Source: Desulfobacteraceae bacterium
Lineage (GTDB): Bacteria; Desulfobacterota; Desulfobacteria; Desulfobacterales; JAABSP01
Assembly (NCBI GenBank): GCA_011390345.1
Contig: JAABSP010000014.1
Span: forward strand, 16,361 to 80,360
DNA: 64,000 nucleotides
Reading direction: 5' to 3'
Shown here one piece after another: positions 7,781 through 16,941 of the stretch. Every line of letters begins with the position of its first letter. Position 1 is the stretch's first letter. The notes below the pieces were generated by a model, which was not told the DNA's origin, made no database searches, and saw only the letters and a program-made list of their open reading frames with translations. The position numbers and the translations under genes are program-made.

Positions 7781-9082
7781 ATCGAACTGGTTAAGAAATG
7801 GACCGTTCTCTTTTTTGCCCTTCTTCTCCTTCCGGCCATATCTCCCCCGGCCCAAGCCGAGGTCTTTACCCTGAAGGAGACAATCGACAGGGCCGTTCAA
7901 GCCAATCTGGAGCTGAAGGCTACCGAGGCGGGAATCGAAGCGGCGCGGGCCAACAAGAAATCGGTCCACACCGAGTTTTTTCCCTCCTTTGACGCGCAGT
8001 ACAGGTATCAGAAGATCGAGGAGGATGCGGCCCGAAGCCTGACCCTGCCCGAAGATCAATACACCTTTGTGGGCTCCATCTCCCAGCCGATCTTCACCGG
8101 ATTTTCCACCCTCAATCAGTACAGGATCGCACAACTGGGTCTGGATGCCGCAGCGCTTTCGGCCGGAATCACCCGCCAGGACGTCATCTTTGCGGCCAAG
8201 GATGCCTATTTCTCCATCCTCAAGGCCCAGAAGCTGGTGAATGTGGCAAATCAGGCCGTGGCCCAGCTCGAGTCCCACAAGGATGTGGCCGAAAATTTCT
8301 ACAAGGTCGGCATGACCCCCCTGAACGATTTTCTCAAATCCGAGGTGGAACTGGCCAACGCCCGGCAGGATCTGATCACCGCGCAAAACAACCTCGATAT
8401 TGCCGAGTCGAACTTCAACCTGCTCCTCCGGCGTCCCATCAATGCCCCTGTCCAGTTGGAGGAGGTGCTCTACTTCATCTCCTTTGAAAAGAGCATCCAG
8501 TACTGTCTGGCCGTGGCCCTGGAGCATCGGCTGAACCTCAAGCTGGCCAGAGCCGATATGGAGATGTCTCAAAAGGAGGTGGAACTGGCCAAATCCGGCT
8601 ATTACCCCAAGGTGAACCTGGAGGGGAACTATTACCGGCGGGGGGAGGAGTGGGATCTCAACGGGGGCCCCGACATCCCGGAGAAGGATAACTGGGAGGT
8701 GCAGGCCGTGGCCTCCTGGCGCTTCTGGGAATGGGGAAAGACCGGCTATAATGTGAAGGCGGAGAAGAGCCGGCTGGCCCAGGTCCGGTTCCGACTGGCC
8801 GAGACCGAGGATCGGGTGGCCCTGGATGTAAAGCAGAGCTATCTCAACACCAAGGAGTCGGAGCAGAACATCGTGACGGTGCAGCAGGCCCTGGAGCAGG
8901 CCCGGGAGAACTTCCGGATCAGCGAGCAGCGGTATAAGGAGCAGATTGCAACCTCCACGGATGTGCTCGATGCCCAGACCCTGCTCACCCGGACCATGTC
9001 CAACTACTACAACGCTCTGTACAACTTCAAGATCTCCAAGGCCGCGCTCTTCCGAGCGATGGGGGTGGAAGTCTTCGAATGA
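7745..9082 (+). CDS. TolC-family outer membrane efflux protein
   Basis: Outer-membrane channel of tripartite export systems, with the duplicated alpha-helical/coiled-coil outer membrane efflux domain (e.g. LKSEVELANARQDLITAQNNLD and the C-terminal EQRYKEQIATSTDVLDAQTLL). About 445 residues, usual for the family. A signal peptide (LFFALLLLPAISPPAQA) follows an unusual N-terminal MKLDMKLDMKLD made by a triplicated 12-base unit. The start is uncertain: ATGs at 7745, 7757 and 7769, or a GTG at 7712, and none has a good ribosome binding site. Its stop overlaps the ftsE start by four bases. No adjacent membrane-fusion protein is present. Confidence 0.88.
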   Translation: MKLDMKLDMKLDIELVKKWTVLFFALLLLPAISPPAQAEVFTLKETIDRAVQANLELKATEAGIEAARANKKSVHTEFFPSFDAQYRYQKIEEDAARSLTLPEDQYTFVGSISQPIFTGFSTLNQYRIAQLGLDAAALSAGITRQDVIFAAKDAYFSILKAQKLVNVANQAVAQLESHKDVAENFYKVGMTPLNDFLKSEVELANARQDLITAQNNLDIAESNFNLLLRRPINAPVQLEEVLYFISFEKSIQYCLAVALEHRLNLKLARADMEMSQKEVELAKSGYYPKVNLEGNYYRRGEEWDLNGGPDIPEKDNWEVQAVASWRFWEWGKTGYNVKAEKSRLAQVRFRLAETEDRVALDVKQSYLNTKESEQNIVTVQQALEQARENFRISEQRYKEQIATSTDVLDAQTLLTRTMSNYYNALYNFKISKAALFRAMGVEVFE

Positions 9083-9786
9083 CCCCCCCGGAAAAAGGAC
9101 CGGAGCCGATCATCCGCCTTTTCCATGTCCATAAGCGGTATGGCGCAAAGGCTGCGCTCATCGATATCAGCATCGATGTCTTTGAAAACGAGTTTATCTT
9201 CATCAGCGGCCCCAGCGGCGCGGGGAAGAGTACCCTGCTCAAGCTGCTCTATCTCGGGGAGCCGGTCTCCGAAGGCCATATCGTGGTGGACGGGCTGAAC
9301 CTCTCCCGGATCTCCCGCCGGAGAATCCCGATGCTGCGCCGGCGGATCGGCATCGTCTTTCAGGATTACAAGCTTATCCCCACCAAAAGCGTCTACGAGA
9401 ACGTGGCGCTGGTGCTGGAGGCCCTGGGAACCCGGCCCCGGCTGATCCGGAAGACGGCCCGAAGCCTTCTGCGCCGGGTGGGGATGGAGGAGAAGGCAAA
9501 GGCGCTTCCGCCGAGCCTTTCCGGCGGAGAGCAGCAGCGGGCCGCAGTGGCCCGGGCATTGGCGGGAAACCCGAAGATCATTCTGGCAGACGAGCCCACC
9601 GGAAGCCTGGATGCGGAGGCCGCGTCCGATATCTTCGACCTGCTCAGAGAGTGCCATGAACGAGGGGCCACCCTGCTGGTGGCCACCCATGACACCGCGC
9701 TGATCCGAAGAACCGGGGGAAAGGTGATCCTGCTGGACCGGGGCCGCCTCGATGTGACTACCACCATTCCGAAGCTGCCGGCATGA
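9079..9786 (+). CDS. ftsE: Cell division ATP-binding protein FtsE
   Basis: ATPase of the FtsEX complex, which switches on peptidoglycan hydrolases at the septum. 235 residues with Walker A GPSGAGKST, signature LSGGEQQRAAVARAL, Walker B IILADEPTG and the switch His in VATHDTAL. It overlaps tolC by ATGA and ftsX by four bases, so translation is likely coupled. Confidence 0.95.
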   Translation: MTPPEKGPEPIIRLFHVHKRYGAKAALIDISIDVFENEFIFISGPSGAGKSTLLKLLYLGEPVSEGHIVVDGLNLSRISRRRIPMLRRRIGIVFQDYKLIPTKSVYENVALVLEALGTRPRLIRKTARSLLRRVGMEEKAKALPPSLSGGEQQRAAVARALAGNPKIILADEPTGSLDAEAASDIFDLLRECHERGATLLVATHDTALIRRTGGKVILLDRGRLDVTTTIPKLPA

Positions 9787-10646
9787 GCCTGCTGGGAAGA
9801 AGCCTGCGGGATCTCTGGGCACACCGGTTTCTGTCGGCCGTAACTACATTCGCCGTGGCCATGTCGGTGCTGATCGTGGGCGCGTTCTCGCTCTTTGTGG
9901 TCAATGCGGCCGGGATCATCCAGGACTGGGGCTCCGGGGCCCGGATCGTAGCCTATCTGTCACCGGGGGTCGAATCGGATAAGGTCCCGCTGCTGAGGGG
10001 GGAGATCGGAAGAATCGAAGGGGTTGCAGAGGTTCGCTACATCTCCCGGGATGCCGCAATGGAAAGGCTTCGGAAGGGCATGGCCGAAGAGGCCTTTCTG
10101 CTGGATCATCTGCGGGAGAATCCGCTCCCCGATGCCCTGGAGGTGAGCCTCTTCCGCCCCATGAAGAACTGGCGAAGATTTGCGCCGGCGGCCCAAGCGA
10201 TCCGGGAGATCGATGGGGTCGCGGAGGTGGAGTTCGGCGAGGAATGGCTGGGCCGCTTTCTCCATCTCATGGATCTCTTCCGGCTGTCGGCCGCGGGCAT
10301 GGGGGGAATCTTCTTTCTGGCCGCGGTCTTTTTCATGGCCAATACCGTGCGGCTTCTCCTCTATGCGCGGCGGGAGGAGATCGAGATCCTCTATCTGGTG
10401 GGCGCGACTCATAGCTTTATCCGGCTGCCGTTGTATCTTCAGGGCATGCTCCACGGGATCATCGGGGCCGGGGCCGGGCTGGGCGCGCTCTACGGCGCAT
10501 TTTATCTGATCTCTATCCGCGCCCCGGGCGTCGGAACCTTTCCCATCCGGTTTCTTTCCGAAGAGATCATGGGGGGAATTCTTACCGGGAGCGTGCTGGT
10601 GGGTTGGTTCGGAACCTATCTGTCGCTCAAGCGGTTTCACAGATAA
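9783..10646 (+). CDS. ftsX: Cell division membrane protein FtsX
   Basis: Permease-like partner of FtsE in the inner membrane, 287 residues. It shows an N-terminal transmembrane segment (FLSAVTTFAVAMSVLIVGAF), a periplasmic domain with the family pattern on VAYLSPGV...VRYISRDAA, and three C-terminal transmembrane segments. The next gene codes for an EnvC-like activator, its expected periplasmic partner. Confidence 0.94.
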   Translation: MSLLGRSLRDLWAHRFLSAVTTFAVAMSVLIVGAFSLFVVNAAGIIQDWGSGARIVAYLSPGVESDKVPLLRGEIGRIEGVAEVRYISRDAAMERLRKGMAEEAFLLDHLRENPLPDALEVSLFRPMKNWRRFAPAAQAIREIDGVAEVEFGEEWLGRFLHLMDLFRLSAAGMGGIFFLAAVFFMANTVRLLLYARREEIEILYLVGATHSFIRLPLYLQGMLHGIIGAGAGLGALYGAFYLISIRAPGVGTFPIRFLSEEIMGGILTGSVLVGWFGTYLSLKRFHR

Positions 10647-10679
10647 CCGGCATTGCCGGGCGAGAAAAAGGGAATAAAA

Positions 10680-11873
10680 ATGAAGCACCGTCTCGTTTTT
10701 TTCTGCTCCCTTTTCTGTTTCTGCCTGTTTTTCTTCTTCGCGGTTGCCGGCATGGCCGGCGCGGCCGAGAGCGGAACAGATGCGGAGAGCATCGAGCAGG
10801 AGGCGGATCAGCTCCGCCGGAAGATCGAGAAGACCCGCTCCAGAGTCGATCGTCTGGGCCGTGAGGAGAAGGGCTGCATGGAACGGCTCGATGAAGCGGA
10901 ACGATCCCTGCAGAGGACCCGAAAGCGGATCGATGGCCTGCAAAGAGAGGTAGAGGCGCTGACGGAAAAGATAGAAGACCGGAACGCGGCTATCGAGGAG
11001 CTGGCTGCGGAGATCGCGGAGATCGAAAGGATTGCCGAGCAGAGGATGGTGGCGCTCTATAAGCTTCGAAATCTGGGAGAGATGAACTTTCTGGCCTCGG
11101 CCGGATCGGTCAATGAACTCTATCGGAGAAAGTCGGCCCTCTCCCGCATTCTTGCCCATGACGCGGCTCTGCTTCGGGAACTGGGTCAGAAGCGTTCTGC
11201 ACATACGGCCCTTCTTTCGGATCTGCAGCAGCAGCGGAAGCAGAAAAGAGCCCTGGAGGCGGACCGCCGGGAACAGGCCGGAATCATGGCGGCCGAGAAG
11301 GATGAGCGGGAGAAGCTTCTGGAAGAGATCCGGAAGAGGAAATCCTATGTCCTGGCCTCTTTGAAGTCCCTCAAAAAATCTGCTGCAGAACTTGACGAAA
11401 AGATCAAAGCCCTCGAAGAGGAGCGGCGCCGGCACGAAGCACCGGTGGGATTCCAATCGACAAAACCCTTTACATCCTTTAAAGGGTTGCTTAATATGCC
11501 CGTAAAGGGTAAAATTATCTCATCTTTTGGCCCCTACCGAAATACAGAATTCAATGTGTTGAACTTTCAAAACGGAATCGATATTCAGGCCGAAAAGGGC
11601 ACACCGATCCGGGCAGTCAGGCCCGGCAGAGTGCTCTATTCGAGCTGGTTCAAGGGGTACGGCAATCTTATCATCATCGATCACGGAAAGAGCTATTACA
11701 CGCTCTACGCGCATGCACAGACCCTCAGCCGAAAGGTCGGCGATACGGTCGGGGCAGATGATGTGATCGCCGCGGTCGGGGATACCGGATCACTCAAGGG
11801 GCCCATGCTCCATTTCGAGATCCGGCACCACGGCAACCCCATCGACCCCATGAAATGGATCAAAAAAAGTTAG
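10680..11873 (+). CDS. envC: EnvC-like murein hydrolase activator, M23 peptidase fold
   Basis: Periplasmic factor that in other bacteria is moved by FtsEX to activate amidases. The start is the ATG of MKHRLVFF with AAAAAGGGA upstream; a TTG at 10653 is less likely. 397 residues: signal peptide, a long coiled coil (about 35-270, rich in E, K, R) and a C-terminal LytM/M23 domain (NGIDIQAEKGTPIRAVRPG, then YYTLYAHAQTL and HFEIRHHG). The first metal-site His of true M23 enzymes (HxxxD) reads NGIDIQ here, so it is probably a non-catalytic activator like EnvC. Confidence 0.9.
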   Translation: MKHRLVFFCSLFCFCLFFFFAVAGMAGAAESGTDAESIEQEADQLRRKIEKTRSRVDRLGREEKGCMERLDEAERSLQRTRKRIDGLQREVEALTEKIEDRNAAIEELAAEIAEIERIAEQRMVALYKLRNLGEMNFLASAGSVNELYRRKSALSRILAHDAALLRELGQKRSAHTALLSDLQQQRKQKRALEADRREQAGIMAAEKDEREKLLEEIRKRKSYVLASLKSLKKSAAELDEKIKALEEERRRHEAPVGFQSTKPFTSFKGLLNMPVKGKIISSFGPYRNTEFNVLNFQNGIDIQAEKGTPIRAVRPGRVLYSSWFKGYGNLIIIDHGKSYYTLYAHAQTLSRKVGDTVGADDVIAAVGDTGSLKGPMLHFEIRHHGNPIDPMKWIKKS

Positions 11874-11891
11874 TATAAGGAGAGAAATGGT

Positions 11892-13283
11892 ATGAGACAG
11901 GGAAGGCGGTATGTGAAGCTGTGGCTGCTGATGCTGACAGCGGTGATCGTGGGAACCATCGGCTCCGGATTCTATCGCGGGATTTCCGCAAGCGACGAGG
12001 AGACCTACAAGGGGCTCAAGATCTTTGCAGATGTGATCGAACTGGTGGAGAAGAACTATGTCGATACGGTGGATACCGAGGATCTTATCCACAAAGCCAT
12101 CCAGGGGATGGTGAGCAGCCTCGACCCCCACTCCCAACTGCTTCCTCCGGAGGCATTCGAGGAGCTGCAGATCGACACCAGGGGCGAGTTCGGCGGCATC
12201 GGCATCGTCATCACCATGCAGAAAGGTGTGCTGACGGTCATCTCCCCCATTGAAGGGACTCCGGCCTATGAGGCCGGGATCGATGCCGGCGACATCATCA
12301 TCAAGGTGGACGGAGAGTCCACCAAGGACATGATGCTCTGGGAGGCCGTGAAGAAGATGCGGGGACCCAAGGGTGAGAGCGTCACCATCACCATCGTCCG
12401 GGAGGGGATTACAAAACCCATGGATTATGAGCTGGTCCGGGACATCATCCCCATCGAAAGCGTCCGGAGCATCGCCCTGAAGCCGGGGTACGGATATATC
12501 AGGGTCACGAACTTTCAGGAGAATACCGCAGACGATATCCGCACGGCCCTGGATACTCTGGGGAGCGGGGAGGTCCCCCTGAAGGGGGTGATCCTCGATC
12601 TGCGGGACAATCCGGGGGGTCTTTTGAACCAGGCCGTGGAAGTCTCCGACATCTTTCTGGATAAGGGGGAGATCGTCTCCATCAAAGGAAGGCTTCGGCG
12701 GCACACCAAGATCTTTTCCGCCACCCCGGACGGGCGGAAGAACAACTTTCCCGTAGTTGTGCTGATCAACGGCGGGAGCGCCTCTGCTTCCGAGATCGTG
12801 GCCGGCGCGCTCCAGGACCAGAAGCGGGGCATGGTGCTGGGAACCCAGTCCTTTGGCAAGGGTTCGGTACAGACTGTGGAGACCCTCCGGGACGGATACG
12901 GCCTGAAGATGACCATCGCCCGATACTATACGCCCAGCGGCAGATCCATCCAGGCCCAGGGGATCGCACCGGACATCGAAGTGCGCCACCGCTACATCGA
13001 TGAGGAGGAGTTCACGGATGAGGAATCCCTGCTGAAGGAGAAGGATCTGACAAACCATCTGGAGGCCGAGACCCTGGAGACCCTCGATGACGGGGAGCCG
13101 GAGGAGGGTGAGAGTGAGATCCAGAAGGAGAAGAAGGATTCCTCCAAAGATCAGAACCGCCGGAGGCGGACCCAGAACCGGTATGGCCCGCTGGACACCG
13201 AGGGGCTCAAGACCGACAACCAGGTGATGCGGGCGTTGAGCATTCTGGTCAGCTATGACATCTTCAAAGGACTCAATTCCTGA
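11892..13283 (+). CDS. ctpA: C-terminal processing protease (S41 family)
   Basis: Periplasmic serine protease that trims proteins and regulates peptidoglycan hydrolases. The ATG is preceded by AAGGAGAG. 463 residues: membrane/signal segment (LWLLMLTAVIVGTIGSGF), a PDZ domain (GVLTVISPIEGTPAYEAGI), and an S41 catalytic core with the nucleophile Ser in NGGSASASEIVAGAL and the Lys in TQSFGKGSVQTV. The tail from residue 370 is highly charged. The frame continues past the TGA without a stop for another 34 codons (see next entry). It follows ftsEX-envC, consistent with a wall-remodelling operon. Confidence 0.95.
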   Translation: MRQGRRYVKLWLLMLTAVIVGTIGSGFYRGISASDEETYKGLKIFADVIELVEKNYVDTVDTEDLIHKAIQGMVSSLDPHSQLLPPEAFEELQIDTRGEFGGIGIVITMQKGVLTVISPIEGTPAYEAGIDAGDIIIKVDGESTKDMMLWEAVKKMRGPKGESVTITIVREGITKPMDYELVRDIIPIESVRSIALKPGYGYIRVTNFQENTADDIRTALDTLGSGEVPLKGVILDLRDNPGGLLNQAVEVSDIFLDKGEIVSIKGRLRRHTKIFSATPDGRKNNFPVVVLINGGSASASEIVAGALQDQKRGMVLGTQSFGKGSVQTVETLRDGYGLKMTIARYYTPSGRSIQAQGIAPDIEVRHRYIDEEEFTDEESLLKEKDLTNHLEAETLETLDDGEPEEGESEIQKEKKDSSKDQNRRRRTQNRYGPLDTEGLKTDNQVMRALSILVSYDIFKGLNS

Positions 13284-13388
13284 CCCGGGAAAGGGTTTTC
13301 TTCCGGAGGATCGGATATCGCGGTCCTCCGGGAGGATTACGAGAAGCTCCGGATCATCCATGAGCTGCATCGGGATATCGGCATTTAA
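13284..13388 (+). other. Coding-like extension in the ctpA frame after its stop
   Basis: Directly after the ctpA TGA, in the same frame, 34 sense codons run to a TAA. They end in a plausible amphipathic helix (REDYEKLRIIHELHRDIGI) with GC-rich third positions. It may be a former C terminus cut off by a recent stop, a read-through tail, or chance. There is no start codon or ribosome binding site of its own. Confidence 0.35.
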
Positions 13389-13494
13389 ATCAACTCTTTG
13401 ATTTTCTTCCTCCCCTCAATATGATATAGCCAGTAGGGGAAAACAGAATAATGAGCCGCCCTCCTTTTGCCTGAAGCTCTTTTTCCGCAAAAGG

Positions 13495-14451
13495 ATGGCG
13501 GTCATCTTTTTTAAACCCATTTCCTTTCGGCTGAAGACTTTGATGAACTTTTTCAGGTGTCCATCGCCTGCGGACCCTTTTCACAGAAAAAACGACACAA
13601 TCCATCGGCTCGGAAACTGCGTTGCCCTCTGCATCGGATTTTTTTTCCTGCTTATCCTTTTTCCGGTATTTCCGTTGGAAGAGCAGGCCGGCGCAGTTGA
13701 TTCGGGCCGCGTTCCCATCTTTGAGATCTTTCCGGAAGAGGAGCATCCCTCGAATCTCTTTTCGGCCCAAACCCCGCAAACCATGCCGCAGGTCGCGATC
13801 ATCATCGATGACATGGGCTATCATCGCAAAATGGCCCGAAGATTTATTTCCCTTAAAGCCAATCTCACCTTTTCCGTTCTTCCCCAAAGCCCCTATGGGG
13901 AAGAGATCATCCGCATGGCCAAAGCTGCCGGGACTGCGTTAATGCTACATCTTCCCATGGAGCCGGTCGAGTACCCCCACATCGATCCGGGCCCCGGCGC
14001 GCTGTTGACGCGCATGTCTCCGGAGGCGTTTCGGGAAAAGCTCTTCGATCATATAGAAGAGATCCCCGAGGCCGTAGGCGTGAACAACCACATGGGCTCC
14101 GAAATGACGACCCATGAGGATAAAATGTTTCAGCTCTTTTCGATCTTAAAGGCCAAAAAACTCTTCTTCATCGACAGCCGCACCACCGCAGAGACCCGCT
14201 CCCGCATCCCGGCCAGAATCCTCCAGCTCCCCTTTGCCCAGCGGGATGTATTTTTAGATCATGAGCCGAACCCGGCCTTCATCGAAAAGCAGATCCGGCT
14301 GCTGATCCGGATCGCCCGGCACCAGGGTCAGGCCATCGGGATCGCGCATCCCCACCGGGCCACCTATGAGACATTGAAAAGGATGCTGCCGGAGATCCGA
14401 CAGAAGGTGAAGCTCGTTCCCGCAGGAGCGGTGGTGCATACGGCCGGCTGA
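13495..14451 (+). CDS. YibQ-type divergent polysaccharide deacetylase family protein
   Basis: 318 residues with one N-terminal membrane/signal segment (VALCIGFFFLLILFPVF) and a periplasmic NodB-like fold of the divergent deacetylase family: VAIIIDDMGYHRKMARRFI, LTFSVLPQSPYG, LMLHLPMEP, VNNHMGSEMT and a late GIAHPH. In many Desulfobacterota this gene follows ctpA. The exact substrate is unknown; wall or envelope glycan is likely. The start is uncertain (ATG at 13495 or 13543). Confidence 0.85.
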   Translation: MAVIFFKPISFRLKTLMNFFRCPSPADPFHRKNDTIHRLGNCVALCIGFFFLLILFPVFPLEEQAGAVDSGRVPIFEIFPEEEHPSNLFSAQTPQTMPQVAIIIDDMGYHRKMARRFISLKANLTFSVLPQSPYGEEIIRMAKAAGTALMLHLPMEPVEYPHIDPGPGALLTRMSPEAFREKLFDHIEEIPEAVGVNNHMGSEMTTHEDKMFQLFSILKAKKLFFIDSRTTAETRSRIPARILQLPFAQRDVFLDHEPNPAFIEKQIRLLIRIARHQGQAIGIAHPHRATYETLKRMLPEIRQKVKLVPAGAVVHTAG

Positions 14452-14576
14452 CCGCCTGCCGTTCATTCCTGAAGCCAAACAGGCGTTGTTTCTTGCATGC
14501 CCCGAATCCCCATTGCTCCCCTGATCGAAGTGCTTAAAATGCTCTTCTTTTGCATACAAGGAGGAAAGAAAACGAA

Positions 14577-16694
14577 ATGAAAGAGAACGGCTGGATCAGA
14601 ACCCACTGCGGCCGCATGGACCACGGCGGCTGCGCACTTCTGGTCAAGGTAAAGGAGAATGAGATCGTAAAGATCAAGGGCGATCCCGAGGGGTTGCAGA
14701 ACCGGGGCTATGTCTGCCCCAAGGGGCTGGCCTCTCCTGCGCGGCTGAATCATCCGGACCGGCTCAAGTATCCGCTCAAGCGGGTCGGAGAACGGGGGGA
14801 GGGGAAATGGGAGCGGATCTCCTGGGACGCGGCCATCGGCATCATCCGGGATCGGCTCCTTTCGATCCGGGAGGATTTCGGGCCCGAGGCCGTGGCCTTC
14901 TGTCAGGGAATGCCCAAGGGGCTGGAGCATTTCGTCCTGATCCGTCTGGCAAATATCTTCGGCTCGCCGAACCTGGTGGCGGTGCAGGATGTCTGCCACG
15001 CGCCCCGGGAGATCAGCGGCATACATACCTGCGGCTTCTATCCGGTGGCCGATCTCCATCACAAAAGCGAGCTGGTGATCCTCTGGGGCAGCAACCTTTC
15101 AGCCACCAACGAGGAGGGAATGATCCACCGGCTGCTGGCAGACGGGCTCAAATCGGATGCGCTCAAAACCGGTACAAAGCTGATGGTCGTGGACCCGGTT
15201 CGGACTCGGTTTGCGGAAAAGGCCGATCTCTGGCTTAGGATCAGACCGGGAACCGATCATCTGCTGGGGCTGGCCTTTTTAAATGTCATCATCGAAGAGG
15301 GGCTATATGACCGGAATTTCGTGGATCAATGGACAGTCGGATTCGATCCTCTCTCCAACCATGTCCGGGAGCTGACGCCGGAAAAAATGGGGCCATTGAC
15401 CGGCATCGATCCGGATATGATCCGCAACGGCGCCCGGATGTATGCTGAGGCAGCGCCGGCCGCGATTCAATGGGGGAACGCGATCGAGCAGACCCCGCAA
15501 AATTTCGATGCGGCAAGGGCCCTGATCTGTCTCATGGCCATCTGCGGCAACCTCGATGTCCCCGGCGGCAATGTGGGGATGGTCGATCCCAAGATCCTGA
15601 GCCTTGGCCGGTTTGTCCGTGCCGATCTCATTCCCGACAAGCCCAAACGGATGATCCACGCCCATTCCGGAACCATTCCCAAGCTGATGACCGTGCCGCC
15701 TGCGCTCTTCAAACGCGCAGTGCTGGAAGAAGTCCCCTATCGGGTCAGGGCCGCGTATATTCAGTGCGCCAATCCCATGCTCTCGTGGGCCGACAGCCAA
15801 GAGACAGAAAATGCCCTTTCAAAGCTCGATTTCATCGCGGTCTCGGATCTTTTCATTACCCCGACTGCGGCAATGGCCGACATCGTGCTGCCGGCCGCCA
15901 CCCATTTCGAGTTCGACGATATGGGCCATTACGGACTGGGGCACGGATACATTCTGGCCCGGCCCAAGGTCGTGGAGCCGCCCGGAGAGTGCCGATCCGA
16001 CATGGCGATTTTAAACGAACTCGGCAAAGCCATGACTCCGGCAGAATACTGGTATGATGACCCGAATGAATTCCTGGATGCCGTTCTTGCGCCCTCGGGC
16101 CTCACCTTTGAAGGATTTGCGGAAAAAGGATATTTAAAAGGGCCGGACCGGTTCCGAAAATATGCCGAAGCCGGCTTCAAGACCCCGTCCGGCAAGGTGG
16201 AGCTTCAACTGAGCCGCGCCCATAAATTCGGCCTTCCAGCCCTGCCCCAGCCGGTCGATCCCTTTGAAACAGATGATCCCGATTTCCCGCTGATCCTCAC
16301 CAGCGCCAAGGACCCCTGCTATCTTCACTCCTCCTACCGCTGGGTTCCGGAGCTGCGGGAAAAGAGCCCCGAACCCTTCTGCCGGATCCATCCGGAGACC
16401 GCAGATGCCTTCGGCATCTCGAATGGGGAGATTGTTTCCATCGAAACCCGGTTCGGGAAGATCGTCCAGAAGGCCAAAGTTACTGAAAAGGTTCTCCCGG
16501 GCATTGTCTCTGCGGCCTATGGATGGTGGTTCCCAGAGATCGGAATCGAGAGGCTTTTCGACTGGCAGCGGGCCAATTTCAACATGCTGACCCATACGAA
16601 AAGGCCGGGAAGAGCCTTTGGAACGCCCCGGCTCAAGGGGATTCCCTGCCGGATCACCGGCCCGGCAGGAACTGCGACCGCAGCCTCTTCTTAG
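14577..16694 (+). CDS. Molybdopterin-dependent oxidoreductase (DMSO reductase superfamily)
   Basis: About 705 residues. The start is the ATG of MKENGWIRTH, with AAGGAGG upstream. It has the N-terminal Fe-S region, the molybdopterin domain (VILWGSNLSATNEEG, VVDPVRTRF, AICGNLDVPGGNVGM) and the C-terminal dinucleotide-binding domain (LILTSAKDPCYLHSSYR). The Fe-S motif is incomplete: Cys11, Cys19 and Cys47 are seen but the second Cys of C-x2-C-x3-C is missing (RMDHGG lies there). The Mo ligand may be the Cys in QDVCHAPRE or HTCGFYP. No electron-transfer subunit is adjacent. The substrate is unknown; it may act alone in the cytoplasm, as no signal peptide is seen. Confidence 0.87.
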   Translation: MKENGWIRTHCGRMDHGGCALLVKVKENEIVKIKGDPEGLQNRGYVCPKGLASPARLNHPDRLKYPLKRVGERGEGKWERISWDAAIGIIRDRLLSIREDFGPEAVAFCQGMPKGLEHFVLIRLANIFGSPNLVAVQDVCHAPREISGIHTCGFYPVADLHHKSELVILWGSNLSATNEEGMIHRLLADGLKSDALKTGTKLMVVDPVRTRFAEKADLWLRIRPGTDHLLGLAFLNVIIEEGLYDRNFVDQWTVGFDPLSNHVRELTPEKMGPLTGIDPDMIRNGARMYAEAAPAAIQWGNAIEQTPQNFDAARALICLMAICGNLDVPGGNVGMVDPKILSLGRFVRADLIPDKPKRMIHAHSGTIPKLMTVPPALFKRAVLEEVPYRVRAAYIQCANPMLSWADSQETENALSKLDFIAVSDLFITPTAAMADIVLPAATHFEFDDMGHYGLGHGYILARPKVVEPPGECRSDMAILNELGKAMTPAEYWYDDPNEFLDAVLAPSGLTFEGFAEKGYLKGPDRFRKYAEAGFKTPSGKVELQLSRAHKFGLPALPQPVDPFETDDPDFPLILTSAKDPCYLHSSYRWVPELREKSPEPFCRIHPETADAFGISNGEIVSIETRFGKIVQKAKVTEKVLPGIVSAAYGWWFPEIGIERLFDWQRANFNMLTHTKRPGRAFGTPRLKGIPCRITGPAGTATAASS

Positions 16695-16743
16695 ATATTG
16701 ACATTTCTCGTTGCACGGCTTTATAATGCAGTCTGCTCTCGCC

Positions 16744-16770
16744 CGGATCGAACCGTTCGGATCGAACCGT
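16744..16770 (+). repeat. Two 13-base direct repeats before gltA
   Basis: CGGATCGAACCGT occurs at 16744-16756 and 16758-16770. The unit contains CGAAC and the junction GTTCG, so the pair can also fold. Confidence 0.7.
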
Positions 16771-16874
16771 AATGATGCTGCCGCATCTTCTGGAACAACT
16801 GTACAGGCCCTGGCAAAAAATACATGAGAAAGAAGGCGTAAGATCGGAACCCAAGGATCTGCGTGCGCCTTTCC

Positions 16875-16933
16875 GCGGGCTTTATCGAAGAGAAGAGCGG
16901 GCTTTATCGAAGAGTCGGCTTTATTGAAGAAAG
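16875..16933 (+). repeat. Three direct repeats in the gltA leader
   Basis: GCGGGCTTTATCGAAGAG occurs exactly at 16875-16892 and 16897-16914, and a degenerate third copy lies at 16916-16933, ending in the AAAGG that serves gltA as ribosome binding site. Confidence 0.8.
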
Positions 16934-16941
16934 GATGACCT

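Noticed and set aside
10680..11873. Active M23 metallopeptidase
   Set aside because: The first metal-site His is not present in NGIDIQ, so an EnvC-type activator is the better reading.
13281..13283. TGA in ctpA as a selenocysteine codon
   Set aside because: No redox motif surrounds it and S41 proteases have no known selenoprotein form. No convincing SECIS hairpin was seen.
11790..13370. A 526-codon minus-strand open frame opposite ctpA
   Set aside because: It mirrors GC-rich ctpA codons, has no ribosome binding site, and shows no family motif. Similar long antisense frames at 9960-11456, 30905-32017 and 36144-38066 were rejected for the same reason.
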